NCBI GenBank assembly: GCA_037783415.1
Contig: JAZGTN010000150.1
Location: 2,480,001-2,544,000, forward strand
Origin: Leptasterias polaris
Lineage: Eukaryota > Echinodermata > Asteroidea > Forcipulatida > Asteriidae
DNA length: 64,000 bases
Direction: 5' to 3'
Shown one piece after another: positions 57,042-64,000 of this stretch. The notes under the pieces are model-generated. The model had not been told where the DNA came from and did not search any database. It saw only the letters and a program-made list of their open reading frames with translations. How positions within the stretch are numbered: position 1 is the stretch's first letter; every line of letters starts with the position of its first letter. The position numbers were made by a program, and so were the translations under genes.

Positions 57042-60000
57042 TATAAATACTTAAATGTTCCGTCTTCTCCTCGGACAGTCAGCTCTCCCAATTCTCATGG
57101 TGTTAAGACTGCCCATTGTGTGCGGTCTGTCCGCTGTCCAAATAACCTCATCTTAAAGTAGGTGTGCTACACCACAGGCACGTCTAGCTAGCTGGTTACA
57201 GCCATGGAGTTTTTGTTACTCCGGAACATGATAAAAACCCATCCCCGAAGGGCATCTGAAATGAATTATAAAGATTCCAAAACAAACTAGTTTTGTGCTC
57301 AAACTTGCACACTGGCATTACAAAATGATTATTCCTCAAGACAATGCATCTGAATATAAACTTGAGCTTTAAATTGGGTTTTAAATCAAGAATGCATAAA
57401 CCATTCATTAACTTGCTTTCAGAACCAAATTAGTTAAACTCTTTTACATCTTTAAACATCTTATTAAATGATAATGCTCAATTCATCTTGTGGCTCTTGT
57501 GATAAGTAAATAAAATAAGTTAACTTACGGGTTTGCAGTTAAGTGGTTTGCCTTGCCTTGCCTCCAATCACCGGTCCAAAGTCACAATTGGTAGCATCAA
57601 TGCTCCCAAGTTTCACTTAATCTTCCCCTGCTTATAAAAGTAGTCAAAACCCCCAAGGGGATATCTCTAGAGCCAATTGCTCTAACTGTAAAAACATTCA
57701 AGTCTGACTTGCAGGAGAGAAAAGACCACAGTGGCGATCGTAGATCATACAGGTAGCAAGTGAGTTGGATAAGACACCTTCCCTATAGCCTTCCACACTC
57801 ATTCACACTTCACTACACACTCAGACAAAAGGCCACACCCAATTCCAGACATTCTTACCTTCTGGGTTAATGTATGCTCAATGACCCTAAACTTATGAAT
57901 ATTCAAACACCTATTTACATGATTATTCACATGAACCAAAACTGGGGAGGATAACCATGGCTATGTACACAATATACAACTTAAATCTGACAGTAGCCTA
58001 ATATAATAACCTTAGATTTTTAGCTTTTCTCTCTATACTTATTATTTTACAGTCGTGTGAATCTGTTTCCTTCGAGGCTAGGCCTAGATGGAGCTATAAC
58101 AGCTCCATGTACATGTATAAAATGGTATTTTACAAAATATTCTTGTATACACTTTGCATATTAGATGGAATTACATTATAAATAATATTTGTGATTTGAT
58201 TGGTGTCCACTTGGGCGTGTGGGTTTCTTTGTAAGGGGGAAAAGATAAAAGAATACCAATTTCTAATACCGGATAAAAAGTATCTTTTGCTTTTTCTGGC
58301 TATTTTTTTCCCCTCTTGTTGTACCCAAATTGTCCCCACTGTTTTGCCCAAATTTTGGAGGGCATCTGCCGCCCCCTTCCCCCCTGGGTCATAAGCCTAT
58401 ATAGCTGTCCATTCAATCCCCCAAAATGTGTTCTGAAAAGTGATAACGAACAAGCTCCTGACAGATTGGAGGACATCCATTGGGATGGGCACAGTGGCAA
58501 GAAATGATCCTTCAAAATGAATCCTCCAATAAACCGATTCTGAAACTAGAGATTACGGCGTCGTCGGGGTCCTTGGAGAAAAGGACACATTGATCGTGTA
58601 ATTCGAAACACTCGTGGTAAATTTAACTGGGTATCAATAATGGGCGAGGTCTCTGATTGCAGTTGATGAGTCGTAATGAGAATGCCCTTCTCTTTTCCAG
58701 GTTCGTTCGGATACGTCCCCGAGCATGGATATTATGTGTGCCATATGGAGGTAACTTAAGTTAAAGGTAAGACTACCACTTTGATTTCAATTGAGTACTG
58801 TTATTGTGCGAATAAATTATAAACAACAGCCTTTTCACAACTTTGTCCTGTTAAAATAACCCACAAAAGTTGAAAACTCAAGGCTAATGGTTGATTGTAT
58901 TCTCGCTATATTAAAAAAAATAAAATATATATTGTGAACACAAATTTGGATAACTAAAAAGGAAGAGTAAATAACAATGAAGTATAATTATGAGGCATAC
59001 AATGTGGATAGAGATATATATATATTTCCATTGCAGTTTGAGAAGATATCAATTATTCGAAAGTGTCCAAAGCACAGTGCCTTATACCGTTATACACGAA
59101 CCAGACCGGAGAATACCAACGCATTGAACCCTTTTATGTCACATCTTTCCAGCAATGAGAACATTCTGAATCGCATGGAAAAAGTGACAACCTAGGGGTA
59201 GGAGCACTGTACATTAAATCCAGACAAAAGCCGTGCCTCAGAGGTGTTAACCTTCCAATTAAACCCGCTCGATTTAAATTGAGCAATAAAAGTCTCACAC
59301 GCCCACGGGCAGTATTGATTTATTCGGCTGCATATCCGACTGGTCAAACCACCAACTCATACAATATCAAAGCTAGAAATGGCCACTGTGATGTGGTAAG
59401 GCCCTTAAGATCCGTGGGTACGGGCATGGACAGGCCTGTCTCAAGCGTGTAATGTTGAGGTGAAATATTATTATTGCTGACTTTTGACATTTTAAACGAA
59501 ATCCACTGGTATTCTTGGCAAGGACCCCCAAGGATCGATCGACGCCACAATGCCAAAAATATGATTGTGCAGATCTTATGTTTGTTTTGCGTGCCTTTTC
59601 CCTAATCCTCGGTTGAAAAGTTAGGTGTCGGGTTTTATACAAAAGGCCTAACCCTCCAAGTTTCAAATAAAGAGGCTCAAAATGGCTTGACTATTAGTAT
59701 TAAACGTTAATCGCCGCGATGGATGTTGTCAGCAGACATTTTGAGTCATAGAAATTGTGATAGGCGCAAACAAATTATTGAACGAAATTTTAATCGAAGA
59801 AATCAATCGAGTCTGTTCAACCTTGGTAAAAAGCCAGCAAATAATATCAACTATCAGCAAATAACAGACGACACGGCTGTAATATGATTTAAAAAAAAGG
59901 ATGCTTCAAAGCGCTCATTCATCGCTGACATTATCAGTAAGGTTGTCAGTCAGAAGGACACAGACCAGACACTTTATTTCAACCACGCTAATGTAAATAT

Positions 60001-60780
60001 ACAATAAACCCCGACACATTTTTCAAGATCAGAAGTCGTAAGATGGAGCGTAAATATTTGGGAGACCGGGGGAAGGGGGAGCCTCAACAGCTGTATGTTT
60101 ACATGCTTCTCGGAAGGTCCATTAAATGTTGCATGATGATCTGATTCAACGGGTCCCCGCAGTAAAACAGACACAACCAGACTTTATCCGGTGCTGTACT
60201 TCAGAAAGGGGAAATGCTTCAAGATTCATTAATAATTGTCTAAATTGTCTGCCCATTTACGTGTTAATTTAGTTTCGTATTTAACAACTGTCAAAAGTAC
60301 ATTCTCGATCGTGGCAGTTGAATAAACAGGTGGTTAATTTACAATAAACACAATTAATTACATGTATTATCCCCGTTGCATGCGAAGGGCAGGCTGGATT
60401 ACCTATAGGGTGCAGGTGTTTGGTTCTAGTTTTAAATAAAGAAAAGAACGCTTGTCTTCTTATACACCCCACTTCATCCTATCGATTAATTTAATTGATC
60501 TTGAAAGAGCCGTGCAATTCCATTGTGTTGAACCTGCGGTCGTTTAAAAAAACTATTATTGACATCTTTTGCTGTGGATAGATGGTAAACACTATGGGTT
60601 CAATTTGTATTTTTACTTGTTCGTATTGTTGTAGCAACAGAGAAAATTATATAGGAGGATAATATGAGGAGAAACATATATCAATAGTCATGCAGTGTAT
60701 GACACTGCCAGATACCCCATACATCGGTTGCATAGAAGAGAAAAACAATAAATTACCTGACTAAAAAACCAAAACCAAAA
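57042..60780. other. No recognised gene
   Basis: AT-rich sequence. A possible small plus-strand exon lies at 58701-58750 between TTTTCCAG and GTAACT, and a possible terminal exon after CATTGCAG at 59035, open to a TAG near 59195. Neither translates to anything I recognise, and the pair may belong to a non-coding transcript. Confidence 0.3.
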
Positions 60781-60797
60781 ACCCAGCAACCAAAGAT

Positions 60798-60857
60798 CCC
60801 AACAAACAAACAAACATTAACAAACAAACAAACAAACAAACAAACAAACAAACAAAC
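60798..60857. repeat. (AAAC)n microsatellite
   Basis: About twelve ACAA units with one interruption. Confidence 0.95.
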
Positions 60858-63800
60858 ACCAAACAATCAAATAATAATAAAAAAATACATAATTGTTTAT
60901 ATTCAAAAACCCCAAAACAAGAGAAGGTGGGCGTTGACTATAACAGGACCCGCCGTTATGTTTTTCTCTGTAGACATCATGTTCTAAAAAAAATCTAAAG
61001 TAAAATGATTACAAGCTCTCCCCAGAAAGCTACGGTAGATCGTGATTAAACAAAAATAGGTTAATTTTATAAAAAGGTTAACTGGGATTACGACTATAGA
61101 CCTTTATAATGCTTTGGCTATCTGTGTCAGGTACCCTGCATGCACAAGAGTGACAGTTGCAGTTCTAATTTTCAACAACCAAAAGGGACCAGTCTGTCTT
61201 TTTCTTTCAGCCTCGGTTCGGTTACATTTAGGTTACATAGAAGAAAAGCAAGAAGGCCGCGACACAGTAAAGGCCAATAACGAGACTTTTCTGACTCGAA
61301 TTTGTTGTTTTCAATTATCCCAGGATACTTGCACGTGCCGACCGATTTCCACTTGATCTAGAAAACTCAGTGAACCCTCTTTCGATTTTCAGCTAATTTG
61401 TTTATTATTCTGTGTTCCACCTTTGGCTTTGCGTGTTGAGTGTACCGTACCACACACAGCATTGTTGTCGACTGCACAATTTTGAGGGAAAAAGTGATAA
61501 ATAAATTTCCTTTTTAAAGGTTGATGAGCAGGTAGTGTGCGTGATGGGTTACAAATGGCAGTATAATGATCTTACACAAAATTGCACAATATTTTTAGTT
61601 GACAGTATTGTAAATGCCCCTTTCAAAGTTACAGGTATTAACATAATAACAAGTATTTCGATCATGCCTAAGAATTCTAGTTGTTTTGCTCAGCCTTATG
61701 GTAAATCTTCGGATTTTCACAATAATTAATCAATATTTTTGATCTTCATGAAGGATGATTTGATGAAATATTGTTTTTTACATGGAGGGATGTATTTGAA
61801 TGTAGGGCGTGATCGTGTTGAAAGTTCGCGTGATCATGTTGAAATATATTTTAGACATTAACGCTTTCTTGGCAATACCGGACGAAAATTCACTACGGAA
61901 ATATAAAACATCTTGTATAACAGGTTCGAGTGCGGCTAGCGCACTCTGATTAACTACGAAATTATAAAACATCTTAAAGAGCGTTGATACTTTCTTGGTT
62001 TGTTGAGACTTACCAATGAGCAAGAATGCATCCAATTGAATCGAAGTCATCTACCTCAGTGTGACCCGATCTCCAAGCGGTTGCAGCCCCGGAAGGAACG
62101 AACCGGCGGGACACGCCGTACATGACTTGCTGTAGCTTGCCGCGGGACACCGGTACACCACACGGCGGGCATGGTCACTCGTACATGTACATGACTACAG
62201 GGTTTTACGCAGGAAAGTTTATTTGATTCAAAATTCTTGGATCATTCAACCTCGTAAACATGCCTCAACCATCAAGCGGTTCTTTTATATTAATATCGTT
62301 TTTTGACGGTGAAGGGATACAGAAAAACTGAAATTGTCCAGGTCTTTGGTCGAGTTGGTCGTGATGATAGCAGCTTCCAGAGAGAAAAATCACCGCCAGA
62401 TGACCTGATTGTAAAGGTGAATTGTCATTCCACCGTATAGAAGTCTCTGTGGATATTTTTAATAACAGGTTTGAACTAAGAATACGGAAAGACACGCGCC
62501 CGTAATCAATCACAAACATCAGCTGCGTGAAATTCTGGACGAGCTGTAACACTAAATAGCGAAACAGTCGGATAAGGCATCACATCGTCGCATATAACAT
62601 CCCGTGTGCATAATATTTGGAGGATTATGAGTGGAAATAATATTTATGGACAGCGATGACGTCAGGTGCAGGTGGGTCTATCGCACGCACAAACACACAC
62701 AGAGGTATGCATTCACAGGATTGCAGTATTCTCTGTCATGACGAATCTTCTCGCATGCAACATCTGACAGTTTGATTGGAGTGGCACGCACGTGTACACT
62801 GAAATAGTCGATCTGCGGTGCTTGAACTTTTTTGTACTCAGAGTGCTGGTCCAACAACACTGCGCACTGTTCAGATTCCGGACTCAGCATTGAACTTTGA
62901 TGTACTGTGGCTTGGAACTACCAAGGTCAAAATAGAACCTTGACCATTCACACCGATTGAGTTTGAATGTTCTGTGCTGGTGTAAAGCGTGGGGAAGATG
63001 ACTGTCATCATGAGGCTCCAATGGTATAGACAATTTCCCGGATGATACTCTAACAAATCTTCTTGCAAATTTATGACGATCGCAAGGTGTATTTTATAAC
63101 ACAGAAGCTGCCCCGTGTCGCAAGGTAAATACTTTTAAAGAAACTGTCGTGCGTGACTGATTTAAAGGCATTCTGTGGCCATTCAGTTTGTCACAGGGAA
63201 AACTTACAAAAGAGCTTCTTTTATTGTGAATTTCCAAAGGTCGATGAACAGTGGAGACCGGCAGTCTGAGCGGGGAGCCGGGCGGCAATTCCACACACAG
63301 CCACACGGCGACTGGAAGTCACGATTCTCCCGTGGCAAAGCTTACAAAAAGGCGCTGTAACTTGAACTTTAAAGTATTCTTTGATTGGCTTACAGTAAAC
63401 GTGAATTATTCAGCAATAATATTTTGTGGAAAGGCTTGTTTATTGTGCGTATCTATCTTGGACCAAAATACCCCAGTCTAGTTGACCTGCCAACAAAAGC
63501 CGGTGGTAATCCAGTGTATTAAACAACCAGCGCTGCTCCTTTACGGAGAATTGCCCAAAGAAATGTCCTGGTGTGTGCGGCTTAAATGCATTAGCCCGTT
63601 GTCCCAACTTTAATTTGTAGACCAGATGATGATGATCAAGTGTCACAAACCTTTGCTATGGATGAAAGTAACGCCAACTTCACAACTTATTATTCTGGTC
63701 ACTGACAACGGGTGACGCGGGTTGTGTGGTAGTCGCTTGTTACGGGAGGCACCGCACAGATCTGATGTCTGACAAAACGTCACGTTAAGTACCTCATGTG

Positions 63801-64000
63801 TTAACATAGCCCTGTGACCTCACAGTCATCCTACCATTATGTGCATGCATCTTAACTTCCCAATTAAAGTAATTGGTAATACCTCATTTAGATAACCGTA
63901 AAGTTATTTTGTAGATAATGAAGCTGTCATTCATTTCGTATATCTGGCAAACACGTCGAGTGATAAAAGTCTACAATCCGAATGCACATAACGCTTGATC
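60858..64000. other. No recognised gene; GC-richer patches
   Basis: 62060-62190 and 63240-63330 are GC- and CpG-richer (CGGCGGGACACGCCG, GGCGGCAATTCC) than the surrounding AT-rich DNA and could be promoter or first-exon sequence of a gene beyond the right edge. A possible minus-strand donor (CTGAG then GTAGAT) occurs near 62052. No exon could be confirmed. Confidence 0.3.

Noticed and set aside
62050..62180. Short Arg/Pro-rich minus-strand protein
   Set aside because: A frame of about 39 codons in GC-rich sequence with no family resemblance; more likely promoter or 5' UTR.

Overview
The window is animal genomic DNA: AT-rich, with small phase-matched exons bounded by GT..AG, long introns and many tRNA-derived SINEs and short palindromic MITEs. 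Repeat families such as TTAAAGGCACTG-type and GGGCCCAATTTCATAGAGC-type elements, together with the protein sequences, suggest an echinoderm, most likely a sea star. That call is an inference from repeat style; no species is claimed.

Three host genes can be built exon by exon. On the minus strand, 3498-10109 holds the first four coding exons of a DHHC palmitoyltransferase of the ZDHHC2/15/20 group; its catalytic exons lie beyond the left edge. A piggyBac transposase copy (2-1506, plus) sits in antisense orientation in its fourth intron. Divergent from it, NUP54 (nucleoporin p54, 11365-19531, plus) is complete in 11 exons and 506 codons. Converging on NUP54 from the right is INTU (inturned, 26414-44221, minus), complete in 18 exons and 1003 codons. 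The arrangement is therefore ZDHHC < > NUP54 > < INTU. The proteins act in protein S-acylation, the nuclear pore central channel and the CPLANE cilium/planar-polarity complex; no shared pathway is implied by their adjacency.

Introns and the 6.9 kb NUP54-INTU gap are filled with mobile DNA: tRNA-Leu-like and other SINEs, at least five MITE families (several flanked by TTAA, as piggyBac elements are), a 5'-truncated LINE with an intact reverse transcriptase palm, pieces of other retroelements, and a Penelope-like palindrome with hammerhead-ribozyme-like cores that landed exactly on the NUP54 exon 2 splice donor and duplicated it. Several MITEs are nested in one another.

From 44222 to 64000 no recognisable protein gene was found. 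This part holds the INTU promoter side, repeats, a 52-bp tandem array, long G runs, and a few weak candidate exons or ORFs that could belong to unidentified genes or non-coding transcripts.
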